From positions 1 to 9,535 of the forward strand of contig CAZNYM010000055.1 of NCBI GenBank assembly GCA_964577255.1: a stretch of 9,535 nt of DNA, written 5' to 3'. The number at the start of each line of letters is the position of its first letter. Position 1 is the stretch's first letter. The notes under the pieces were generated by a model. The model did no database searches. It was not told the origin of the DNA and worked only from the letters and a program-made list of their open reading frames with translations. This DNA comes from Micavibrio_C sp964577255 (GTDB lineage: Bacteria > Pseudomonadota > Alphaproteobacteria > Micavibrionales > Micavibrionaceae). A program made the position numbers and the translations under genes. Below, piece by piece: positions 1-8,014 of this stretch.

Positions 1-1742
1 CTTCCGAACTGGCCGAGGAGGCCGGGTGTACGCCGGGCGTCGTCAAAACCCTTCTGAAGAAGGGCGTGCTGCAGGCGGTCGAGATCAGTTTTCCGCCGCC
101 CTGCCGCCATCCACGCCGGGAACGCCCGGCCGCGACCGTTCTTTCTTCCGCCCAGGACGAAGCGGCACGGGCGCTCTGTGCGATGGTCGATAAAAACGAT
201 TTCGGCGCGGCGCTACTCGACGGTGTGACCGGCGCGGGCAAGACCGAAGTATATTTCGAGGCCGTCGCCCGCGCGCTCGCGCAGGATAAGCAGGTTCTGT
301 TACTCCTGCCCGAGATCGCGCTCTCGAACGCTTTCCTCGACCGTTTTCGCGCGCGCTTCGGCTGCGCACCCGCCTTGTGGCATTCGGCGCTCGGGCCCGC
401 GCAGCGGCGCGTGACCTGGCGCGGCGTGGCGGAAGGTGAAACGCGCGTGGTGGTGGGCGCGCGTTCGGCGCTGTTCCTGCCGTTTTCCGATCTCGGGCTC
501 ATCGTCGTCGACGAAGAGCATGACGGCGCCTACAAGCAGGATGACGGCGTCATCTACAACGCGCGCGACATGGCGATCGTGCGCGCGCATCTCGGGAAAA
601 TTCCGGTGGTGCTGGTGTCGGCCACGCCGTCGCTTGAAACCATGGCCAATGTCTGGGCCGGTCGTTACGAACATATCGTCCTGCCCGACCGTCACGCGGG
701 CGCGCGGCTGCCCGATGTGCATGTCATCGACATGAAGGAAGACAAGCCGGAACGCCAGCATTTCATCTCCCCCACGCTGCGCCAGGCCGTAGCGGAAACG
801 CTGGCGGCGGGAGAGCAGGTTCTGCTCTTTCTCAACCGCCGCGGCTACGCGCCGCTGACGCTGTGCCGCACCTGCGGGCATCGCATGGATTGTCCGCGCT
901 GTACGGCGTGGCTGGTCGAGCACAAGCGCAGCGGCAAGCTGGAATGCCATCACTGCGGCTTCACCCAGCGCCAGCCCTCTGCCTGCCCGAAATGCAACGA
1001 TCACGACAGTTTCGCCGTCTGCGGCCCCGGGGTCGAGCGCATTCATGAGGAAGTGAAGGCGCTGTTCCCGCAAGCACGGCCTCTGATCCTGACCAGCGAC
1101 ACGATGGAAAATCACGAAACGCTTAAAAAGGCCCTGGCGGACATTCACGCCCGCGAAGTTGACATCATCATCGGCACGCAGATCATCGCCAAGGGGCATC
1201 ATTTCCCCTCGCTTACTTGTGTGGGCGTGGTCGATGCCGATCTCGGCCTGCAGGGCGGCGACCTGCGCGCGGCCGAGCGCACGTTCCAGCTGCTGCATCA
1301 GGTCGCGGGCCGGGCCGGGCGTGCCGAATTGCCGGGCCGGGTGTTTTTACAGACCTGGTTCCCGCGTCATAAAGTTATGGGTGCGCTCGCGCATCACGAC
1401 CGGCAGGCGTTTTTGGAGATTGAGATGGATGAACGCGAACGCGCTCACATGCCGCCTGTGACGCGTCTTGCCGGCATCATCGTTTCCGGGCGTGACGAGA
1501 AACAGGTTGGCGATATCGCCGCCGCGCTCGGCAAGACCGCACCGCAGGAAGACGATGTGCTGGTGCTGGGCCCGGCGCCCGCGCCTTTTTACCGTCTGCG
1601 CGGACGCTACCGCCGCCGCCTGCTGGTGCGCGCCGCCAAAAACCTCAACATCCAGAAGCTGCTGGCGGAGTGGGTGGGGATGGTGAAGGTTCCCGCGGCG
1701 GTACGGGTGCAGATCGATATCGATCCGCAAAGTTTCATGTGA
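1..1742 (+). CDS. priA: Primosomal protein N' (replication restart helicase PriA), 5'-truncated by the window edge
   Basis: Superfamily II 3'-5' DNA helicase that recognises stalled forks and reloads the replisome. The reading frame is open from base 3 (SELAEEAGCTPGVVKTLL), so the GTG at 66 is an internal Val codon and not the start; these first residues look like the end of the winged-helix domain. Seen in order: Walker A GVTGAGKTEVY (GAGKT at 231-245), DEEH box (510-521), SATPS motif III (618-632), a zinc-binding insertion with four Cys-x2-Cys pairs (864-995), motif V-like GTQIIAKGHHFP (about 1173-1208), motif VI QVAGRAGR (about 1299-1322), and the family-typical C-terminus ending IDIDPQSFM. 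About 580 residues are visible; PriA is usually about 700-750, so roughly 150 N-terminal residues (3'-end-binding domain) lie outside. All catalytic motifs are intact. In many alphaproteobacteria priA lies next to atpH; here two genes separate them. Identification is secure. Confidence 0.96.
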   Translation, partial: SELAEEAGCTPGVVKTLLKKGVLQAVEISFPPPCRHPRRERPAATVLSSAQDEAARALCAMVDKNDFGAALLDGVTGAGKTEVYFEAVARALAQDKQVLLLLPEIALSNAFLDRFRARFGCAPALWHSALGPAQRRVTWRGVAEGETRVVVGARSALFLPFSDLGLIVVDEEHDGAYKQDDGVIYNARDMAIVRAHLGKIPVVLVSATPSLETMANVWAGRYEHIVLPDRHAGARLPDVHVIDMKEDKPERQHFISPTLRQAVAETLAAGEQVLLFLNRRGYAPLTLCRTCGHRMDCPRCTAWLVEHKRSGKLECHHCGFTQRQPSACPKCNDHDSFAVCGPGVERIHEEVKALFPQARPLILTSDTMENHETLKKALADIHAREVDIIIGTQIIAKGHHFPSLTCVGVVDADLGLQGGDLRAAERTFQLLHQVAGRAGRAELPGRVFLQTWFPRHKVMGALAHHDRQAFLEIEMDERERAHMPPVTRLAGIIVSGRDEKQVGDIAAALGKTAPQEDDVLVLGPAPAPFYRLRGRYRRRLLVRAAKNLNIQKLLAEWVGMVKVPAAVRVQIDIDPQSFM

Positions 1743-1748
1743 AACTTT
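1729..1748. terminator. Palindrome at the convergent ends of priA and the minus-strand gene
   Basis: AAAGTTTCA (1729-1737) and TGAAACTTT (1740-1748) are perfect reverse complements, giving an 8-9 bp stem with a 2-4 base loop. The element contains the priA stop codon (1740-1742) and ends one base before the stop of the opposing gene (1750-1752). On the plus strand the stem runs into five Ts (1746-1750); on the minus strand the flanking bases also supply a short T run from the stem. It is placed where a bidirectional terminator would be useful, but the stem is AT-rich and weak, so function is inferred. Confidence 0.4.
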
Positions 1749-1749
1749 T

Positions 1750-3204
1750 TCAGGGCATGATCTTGAAATAACCGCGCCTTCGGTCGAACGCCGAGGGGTT
1801 CTTCAGGTCGGTATAGACATCCTGGGACGCGCCCGGCCTATCGAAATAAATATAAAGAACATTGGCGATCGCCGTATCATTATGCGCCTGCCAGGGGTTG
1901 TAGGGCGCCATTACCTGGCGCATCAGCTGCGGAAACACGCTGCGCAGGGTGTTGTCGAGCCGGATGCTCAGGCGGCTGGCGAAATGCGGTGACACAACGA
2001 AGTTACCGACGATCACGCCCCCCGGCCTCACGGTGCCCTTGATCTGCTGGAAGAATTCACGGGTGACCAGATGCTCGGGCGTATCCTCCGAGCCGTTGAA
2101 CAGATCGACGAAGATGAGGTCGTAGCGCGTCTGCAGCCCGTTCAGGAAAGCCCGGGCGGGGATAGCGTAGTAGGCCTTGTTCGGCCCCAGCCTCTGCCGC
2201 AGGAAGCGCGCCTCGGCGATGTCCTTGAGATCGGGGTCGAGATCGACGAAGGTGTAATTGTTACGGTCGTCTTGCAGCCCAAGCGTAAACCCGCCAGCGC
2301 CCAGCACGAGAATTTCAAGCTTCTTGTCTTTAGTGATGTAGGTAGAGATGAACGTGTCCTCCACATACTGCATCATGGGAAAATAGCTTCTGTTCTCCGC
2401 CGGACGTATCCCCGAAGCCATGGTGCGGTTGACGCGCATGGTGCGCATATCCTCGGCCGGGCCGTCACTGACTTCGATCAGGTGATAGGTATTGTTGGCG
2501 ACGATGTTCATCCGTTCCAGAACGTAATTGCTGTTGAGGGCCAGCATCGCGATCCCTGCCAGGGCAGCGAGCCACGACGGCGCGGCGGCTCCGCGCAGCA
2601 GAACGATCATAAGCACGAGGCTTACCACCGTCACGGTCGCGGCGTGATGCACTCCCAGAAACGGCATCAGCACGAGCGGGCAGAACAGAGCCCCCGCCAG
2701 CGATCCGGCGGTGGAAACCATCAACATACGCCCGGTGGCGCGGGGCAGGTCGTGTTCCTTGAGGTAATGGCTGAGCAGGGGCACTGTCTGGCCCAGAAGG
2801 AATACCGGCACGATCAGGAAAATGCCGGCGTAAAACGCCGTCAGCAGCAATTTGCTGTCCCACCCCAGAAACATGGTGAGCTTTTCAAAGAACGAAATAG
2901 TTACCGGCGTTGAGAGACCGGGAATAAGAAAGAGAAGAGCGACCAGAGCGTTGAGCGCCAGGCGGCGGCTGATGTCGGTCGGGCGCGCCTGCCCGCCCGC
3001 GTAATAGCCGAGCGCCAGTGGCGCCAACACGGCGGCAACGATCACGGCTACCGTGTCCGTGCTGCTGTCGACGAACGGCACGATCAGGCGCAGGGCCAGG
3101 ATCTCGGTCGAAAGCACGGCGTAGCCTTCGAGAAAGATGATGAGGAACAGCAGGGGGCCGGAAATCATGGAAGCAAAATAGGACAGTTTGCCGTCGCGCA
3201 CCAT
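1750..3204 (-). CDS. Fused multi-pass membrane / spermidine synthase-like protein
   Basis: 484 residues if it starts at the ATG complementary to 3202-3204; a second ATG at 3166-3168 gives 472 and begins just before the first membrane helix (MISGPLLFLIIFLEGYAVLS). Neither start has a clear Shine-Dalgarno. Residues about 13-245 hold some seven or eight hydrophobic segments, including a GQTVPLLSHYL stretch common in membrane-bound spermidine-synthase-like proteins. Residues about 290-470 form a Rossmann-type methyltransferase/polyamine synthase domain: glycine loop VLGAGGFTLG (GAGG at residues 302-305), acidic FVDLDPDL at the end of the next strand, then YDLIFVDLFNG and PGGVIVGNF. Known soluble homologues transfer aminopropyl groups from decarboxylated SAM. 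Whether this membrane version makes polyamines is unknown, and the glycine loop lacks the GGGDGG form of true spermidine synthases. It converges on priA with a 7-base gap and diverges from the TraX-like gene. The open frame continues upstream to 3993 but there overlaps the TraX-like gene antisense and lacks coding character. Confidence 0.85.
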   Translation of the reverse strand: MVRDGKLSYFASMISGPLLFLIIFLEGYAVLSTEILALRLIVPFVDSSTDTVAVIVAAVLAPLALGYYAGGQARPTDISRRLALNALVALLFLIPGLSTPVTISFFEKLTMFLGWDSKLLLTAFYAGIFLIVPVFLLGQTVPLLSHYLKEHDLPRATGRMLMVSTAGSLAGALFCPLVLMPFLGVHHAATVTVVSLVLMIVLLRGAAAPSWLAALAGIAMLALNSNYVLERMNIVANNTYHLIEVSDGPAEDMRTMRVNRTMASGIRPAENRSYFPMMQYVEDTFISTYITKDKKLEILVLGAGGFTLGLQDDRNNYTFVDLDPDLKDIAEARFLRQRLGPNKAYYAIPARAFLNGLQTRYDLIFVDLFNGSEDTPEHLVTREFFQQIKGTVRPGGVIVGNFVVSPHFASRLSIRLDNTLRSVFPQLMRQVMAPYNPWQAHNDTAIANVLYIYFDRPGASQDVYTDLKNPSAFDRRRGYFKIMP

Positions 3205-3261
3205 CGCTAAATGCGATATTTCGCCGTTTCCAAAGCGGCGAGCGGGCGTTAGACTGCTTGA
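3205..3261. promoter_or_regulatory. Divergent intergenic region, presumed to hold both promoters
   Basis: This 57-base gap separates the start codons of two divergent genes, so promoters for both must lie in it or just inside the genes. For the minus-strand gene, TTGGAA and TTAGCG are 17 bases apart, the latter directly before the upstream ATG; that would favour the downstream start at 3168. For the plus-strand gene, TTTCCA and TTAGAC (3249-3254) are 16 bases apart and would put transcription start close to the ATG at 3262, a nearly leaderless message. Both matches are poor and the assignment is inference. Confidence 0.3.
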
Positions 3262-4083
3262 ATGGAGTCTCAGACCGTCATTAACAGGACGTTTCCCGGC
3301 GTAACATCCTACGATATCGCCAAAACCTTCGCCGTGCTGTTCATGCTGGTCGATCACATCGGCTTTTTCTTTTTCCCTGACGATCAGCTTTGGCGCGCTT
3401 TTGGCCGCTGGTGCGTGCCGGTATGGTTTTTCCTGGTCGGCTACGCCCGCAGCCGCGACACCGGGCGGGCGATGGTGGTGGGTTGCCTGATCCTGATCGC
3501 TGCGCGCTTCGTCACCGGCATGTCGATTTTTCCGCTGAACATCCTGGCCACGATCATCGTCATTCGCCTGATCCTCGATCCGCTGATGGAAAACTTGATG
3601 CGCCGCGGCTTCTGGCAGTTTTCGGTGATGTTCGCGCTGGCGGCGGTCCCGAGTTTCTACGCTACCGATTACGGCACGCTCGGGCTCGTCATGGCGATGA
3701 CCGGCTGGCTCGCGCGCCGGGCCCAGGATGGCGATCAGGCGGCGCAGCAGAAGCTGCAGCCGTTCTTCATCTTCGCCTATGTCGCGTTCCTGTTCCTGCA
3801 GACAGCCACTTTCGCTTTCCCGCCCGAAAGCATCGCCTTCAAAGTCTTTTCCGCCGGCACGGCGGCGGTCATGCTGGTTCTTTACCGCTTTCGCCCACTG
3901 GCCTTTCCCGTCCTTTCGCGCGGCGGGTTGGCGGGGCCGAGCTGGGTTTTGCGCCTGATCGGCCGGCATACCCTGTTTATCTACGTCGCTCACCTGGTTT
4001 TATTCGGGTTTGCGGCGATTTTCCTGCAGCCGGAACGCTTCGCCTGGTTCGCCTGGGAATGGTTCTCGCCGACCGGCTCGTGA
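3262..4083 (+). CDS. TraX-family multi-pass membrane protein
   Basis: 273 residues, mostly hydrophobic, with about seven to eight membrane segments. The N-terminal block SYDIAKTFAVLFMLVDHIG followed by RAFGRWCVPVWFFLVGY matches the TraX pattern (K-x2-A at the start of helix 1, a conserved Asp-His pair at its end, then GR-x-x-x-P). TraX of the F plasmid N-acetylates pilin and belongs to the wider group of membrane acyltransferase-like proteins. Chromosomal members such as this one have no established substrate. No other conjugation gene is visible, so a role in conjugation is not supported; acylation of an envelope component is a reasonable guess. The ATG at 3262 is preceded by only a weak ribosome binding site. 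It is transcribed away from the spermidine synthase-like gene and ends 111 bases before atpH. Confidence 0.8.
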   Translation: MESQTVINRTFPGVTSYDIAKTFAVLFMLVDHIGFFFFPDDQLWRAFGRWCVPVWFFLVGYARSRDTGRAMVVGCLILIAARFVTGMSIFPLNILATIIVIRLILDPLMENLMRRGFWQFSVMFALAAVPSFYATDYGTLGLVMAMTGWLARRAQDGDQAAQQKLQPFFIFAYVAFLFLQTATFAFPPESIAFKVFSAGTAAVMLVLYRFRPLAFPVLSRGGLAGPSWVLRLIGRHTLFIYVAHLVLFGFAAIFLQPERFAWFAWEWFSPTGS

Positions 4084-4104
4084 CGCCCGAAACCAGCCAT
4101 TTCT

Positions 4105-4134
4105 TTGCTTGCGGAAACCCCCTGCCTGTGCTAA
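4105..4134 (+). promoter_or_regulatory. Candidate promoter of the atp (F1) operon
   Basis: In the 111-base gap before atpH, TTGCTT (4105-4110) and TGCTAA (4129-4134) are separated by 18 bases, a plausible housekeeping-sigma arrangement for an alphaproteobacterium, with an AT-rich patch in otherwise GC-rich DNA. It would give a leader of about 50-55 bases before the atpH ATG at 4195. This is a motif match by eye only. Confidence 0.35.
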
Positions 4135-4194
4135 ATCCCCGGCATCGTTTTCGCACACTTTTTGGGGTTCTTGGCCGGGTTCAGGCGGGTATCG

Positions 4195-4755
4195 ATGACA
4201 GGCATCAGGACAGGTCTTGTGGCAAACCGCTACGCCAGCGCCCTGATCGGCGCGGCGGAAGAGAAAAAGTCTCTGGATCGCGTCGAAGCCGACCTCGCGC
4301 AACTGGCGAAGATGATCACCCAAAGTACTGATCTTTCTGATTTTATCGGCAATCCCATGATCGGCCGTACGGCTCAGGCCCAGGCCATGACGGCCCTGGC
4401 GAAAAAGGCCGGTTTCAGCGACATCACCCGCAATTTCCTGAACGTCCTGGCCGCGAATCGCCGTCTGGCGTCTCTGCCCAACGCCATCCGCGCCTTCGAG
4501 CGGGCGCTCGCCGCCCGCCGGGGAGAGGTGAACGTGCGGGTCGAAAGCGTAAGCGCCCTGACCCCCGCCCAGACCGAAACCCTGCGGCAGGAGCTGGGCA
4601 AGGCCCTGGGCTCGCGCGTCACTCTGGATGTGGCGGTGAACAAGGATTTGCTGGGCGGGATGGTGGTGACCGTTGGCTCGGTGATGGTCGACGATTCCGT
4701 CCGCCGCAAGCTGGAACGCCTCAAACGCGCGCTGTCCGGCGCGCAGGCTGCCTGA
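4195..4755 (+). CDS. atpH: F1Fo ATP synthase subunit delta (peripheral-stalk connector)
   Basis: 186 residues, the usual size. Delta sits on top of the F1 head and ties alpha to the b-subunit stalk (OSCP equivalent). The N-terminal helical domain begins GLVANRYASALIGAA, contains NFLNVLAANRRL near residue 80, and the C-terminal domain has the diagnostic LLGGMVVTVGSVMVDDS followed by RRKLERLKRAL. The ATG at 4195 was chosen because it gives the family-typical N-terminus and has AGGCGGG just upstream; an in-frame TTG at 4162 would add 11 residues without a ribosome binding site. It is the first gene of the F1 cluster and lies 28 bases before atpA. Confidence 0.96.
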   Translation: MTGIRTGLVANRYASALIGAAEEKKSLDRVEADLAQLAKMITQSTDLSDFIGNPMIGRTAQAQAMTALAKKAGFSDITRNFLNVLAANRRLASLPNAIRAFERALAARRGEVNVRVESVSALTPAQTETLRQELGKALGSRVTLDVAVNKDLLGGMVVTVGSVMVDDSVRRKLERLKRALSGAQAA

Positions 4756-4783
4756 AAGATAAACTGAAAAGGAAGAGTAGAGA

Positions 4784-6334
<1,551 letters not shown>

Positions 6335-6381
6335 TTTTTTGCCTACAAGCGTATAGAAAACTTTCAACAGGGAGAGAGCAA

Positions 6382-6666
6382 ATGGGAGCAAGAGAGAAGA
6401 TACCGACGGAGATTGTCTTGGATAGTTGCATTAAAAGAATGAGTCTCGCGGATCGGAGCGGCTCTTTGGCCGTCATTCTGGAGCTTGCCAAGCAAAGCGG
6501 TGGGATGGTGATGCACAGCAGCGAGGGAAAAGAAGTTTTCCCCGATGACGATGTAATCCCGGATGTCATCAAGGTGGAAGTTGAAGATCCGCACGGCTTC
6601 ACGGAGAGGGCCAAACTGCTCCCCACTGTCAAGAACGCGCGGCGCCTTGATTACCGGGCGAATTAG
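6382..6666 (+). CDS. Hypothetical protein inserted between atpA and atpG (first of two)
   Basis: 94 residues, not recognised. It looks genuinely translated: a good Shine-Dalgarno AGGGAG (6369-6374) stands seven bases before the ATG, the gene is on the operon strand, and the next gene starts 11 bases after its stop. The protein is soluble, with no signal peptide or membrane segment. An N-terminal part predicted helical (IVLDSCIKRMSLADRSGSLAVILELAKQ in outline) is followed by an acidic stretch FPDDDVIPDVIKVEVEDP, probably extended or beta, and a basic C-terminus (KNARRLDYRAN). A single Cys (residue 16) argues against metal binding. By my count it is about 54% GC, below the neighbouring atp genes, which suggests later acquisition. 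It resembles neither the epsilon subunit nor the alphaproteobacterial zeta inhibitor. A shorter start at Met20 is possible but has no ribosome binding site. Confidence 0.7.
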   Translation: MGAREKIPTEIVLDSCIKRMSLADRSGSLAVILELAKQSGGMVMHSSEGKEVFPDDDVIPDVIKVEVEDPHGFTERAKLLPTVKNARRLDYRAN

Positions 6667-6677
6667 AAAGAAGAAAG

Positions 6678-6950
6678 ATGAGCAAACGCGATATCGGCTT
6701 TGGTATGCGGCTTAAGATCAGGTTCCTGGGGGAGGCAAACGCCCTGGGGTTGGCGCATGAGCGCGTGGAGTCGTACGACGGCATCGATGATCCCGGCGTT
6801 TATGTCGACAGCAAGACAAGCGGGCACTCCTTCTGCACCGCCAGCAGGCTCCTCGACCCGGAGCGGGATATTCCCAAGCTGAAGACGCATGGAATTTCCT
6901 ACATAGTCGTCGGCCCGTATCCGCAGCTTGCGGCGAAACAGGAACCTTAA
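6678..6950 (+). CDS. Hypothetical protein directly upstream of atpG (second of two)
   Basis: 90 residues, not recognised. It begins MSKRDIGFGMRLKIRFLGEA and ends ISYIVVGPYPQLAAKQEP; these two ends look like beta strands around a polar middle (YDGIDDPGVYVDSKTSGHS). It is soluble, mildly basic and has no signal peptide. The ribosome binding site is a weak purine run (GAAAGAAGAAAG) between the preceding gene and its ATG, so it may depend on translation of that gene. It stops only three bases before the atpG ATG and its last codons contain the atpG ribosome binding site, which makes the two genes translationally coupled. By my count it is about 58% GC. Position, strand and spacing support it as a real gene; function is unknown, and the co-localisation with atpG is the only clue. 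Confidence 0.65.
   Translation: MSKRDIGFGMRLKIRFLGEANALGLAHERVESYDGIDDPGVYVDSKTSGHSFCTASRLLDPERDIPKLKTHGISYIVVGPYPQLAAKQEP
6940..6944 (+). promoter_or_regulatory. Ribosome binding site of atpG, located inside the preceding small gene
   Basis: AGGAA at 6940-6944 is the only reasonable Shine-Dalgarno for atpG (about 10 bases from its ATG) and lies inside the final codons of the upstream hypothetical gene, whose TAA is at 6948-6950. Ribosomes finishing that gene therefore cover or vacate this site, so gamma synthesis should be linked to its translation. Confidence 0.55.
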
Positions 6951-6953
6951 AAC

Positions 6954-8014
6954 ATGCCCAGCCTGAAGGAATACCGCAACCGCATCGCATCCGTGAAATC
7001 GACGAGGAAGATCACCTCGGCGATGAAGATGGTCGCGGCCTCCAAGCTGAAAAAGGCGCAGGAACAGGCGCAGGCCAGCCAGCCTTACGCCCGGGCGATG
7101 AGCGAAATGATGGCCCGCGTCGCCGCCAATGTCGTCATCGGGCCGCACAGCCCGAAACTTCTGATCGGCACGGGGGCGGACAAGGTTCATCTGCTGGTGC
7201 TGGTCACTTCCGACCGCGGCCTGTGCGGCGGTTTCAACGGCGGCATCGTCCGCCGCGCCCGCATGGAAATCCGCAAGCTGCAGGCCGAGGGCAAGACCGT
7301 TAAACTGCTGTGCGTGGGCCGCAAGGGGCGCGATGTGCTCAAGCGCGAATTCGGCGGCCAGATCGTGGAAAGCTTCAGCGGCATCGGCGCCAAGGGCAAA
7401 GTAGCTTACGCCGACGCCGATCAGGTGGTGCAATACATCCTCGCGCAGTTCGATGCCAGCGCGTTCGATGTCTGCACGCTGCTTTATAACGAGTTTCGTT
7501 CCGTTCTGGCGCAGCGCCCGCTGGCGCAGCAGCTGATCCCCTTCAGCCTGCCGCAGCCCCCCGCCAATGAGAACAAAACGGAAGAAAAGAAACCCGCCGT
7601 CAAATCGCCCTACAGCTTCGAGCCGGAGGAAGACGTCATCCTGGGCCAGCTGCTGCCGCGCAATCTGGGCGTGCAGATCTNNNNNNNNNNNNNNNNNNNN
7701 NNNNNNNNNNNNNNNNNNNNNNNNNNNNNNNNNNNNNNNNNNNNNNNNNNNNNNNNNNNNNNNNNNNNNNNNNNNNNNNNGAGGAAGACGTCATCCTGGG
7801 CCAGCTGCTGCCGCGCAATCTGGGCGTGCAGATCTTCCGCGCGCTGCTCGACAGTGCCGCCGGCGAACAGGCCGCACGCATGACCGCCATGGACAACGCC
7901 ACCCGCAACGCCGGCGACATGATCAACCGCCTGTCGATCCAGTATAACCGCGCGCGGCAGGCCTATATCACCAAAGAACTTATAGAAATCATATCAGGAG
8001 CAGAGGCCGTATAA
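6954..8014 (+). CDS. atpG: F1Fo ATP synthase subunit gamma, interrupted by an assembly gap
   Basis: Gamma is the rotor shaft in the alpha3beta3 head. The N-terminal helix MPSLKEYRNRIASVKSTRKI with TSAMKMVAASKLKKAQ is diagnostic, as is TSDRGLCGGFNGGIVR. The C-terminal helix after the gap includes RMTAMDNATRNAGDMI and LIEIISGAEAV. Read literally the frame is lost, because 100 Ns plus a duplicated 55-base flank add 155 bases (not a multiple of three). Joining 7680 directly to 7836 restores VQIFRALLDSAAGEQ and a continuous 301-residue protein, slightly longer than the common 285-295. The extra length lies in a charged, Pro-rich linker at about residues 201-222 (NENKTEEKKPAVKSPY), a place where alphaproteobacterial gammas vary. 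The gene is thus intact, not a pseudogene. Its stop overlaps the next gene's start by one base (TAATG). Confidence 0.95.
7626..7680 (+). repeat. 55-base contig-end overlap, left copy
   Basis: Bases 7626-7680 are identical to 7781-7835 on the other side of the N run. Both encode the same piece of gamma (EEDVILGQLLPRNLGVQI), which occurs once in normal gamma subunits. This is assembly overlap and not a biological repeat. Confidence 0.9.
7681..7780. other. Assembly gap of 100 Ns (artificial length)
   Basis: Exactly 100 Ns inside atpG. The contig ends on either side overlap by 55 identical bases, so no sequence appears to be missing; 100 is a common default filler length for a gap of unknown size. 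Confidence 0.95.
7781..7835 (+). repeat. 55-base contig-end overlap, right copy
   Basis: Second copy of 7626-7680. Dropping this copy together with the Ns restores the atpG frame exactly. An overlap of 55 fits two neighbouring contigs of a k-mer graph assembler run with k of 55. Confidence 0.9.

Noticed and set aside
300..1298. Minus-strand frame of 332 codons opposite priA
   Set aside because: Antisense shadow of the conserved helicase domain, with biased composition and no recognisable domain.
3205..3993. Upstream extension of the minus-strand spermidine synthase-like frame to about 747 residues
   Set aside because: The extra part is antisense to the TraX-like gene, is made of low-complexity Arg/Gln/His/Asp-rich sequence typical of shadow frames in GC-rich DNA, and the membrane protein has a natural N-terminus near 3204/3168.
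3262..4083. TraX-like gene as evidence of an integrated plasmid or conjugative element
   Set aside because: No other transfer, mobilisation, integrase or IS gene is visible, no attachment-site repeats were seen, and TraX-family genes occur on many chromosomes.
4138..4179. CCCGGC/GCCGGG pairing in the atpH leader as a riboswitch or attenuator
   Set aside because: Only six base pairs around a 30-base loop with no T run or further structure; expected by chance in GC-rich DNA.
6352..6357. TATAGA as a -10 box for an internal promoter before the first inserted gene
   Set aside because: No acceptable -35 element lies 16-18 bases upstream; the T run and GC stem occupy that space.
6954..8014. atpG as a frameshifted pseudogene or a gene with an internal duplication
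   Set aside because: The duplication is exactly the flank of a 100-N gap, and collapsing it restores a normal gamma subunit, so it is an assembly artefact.
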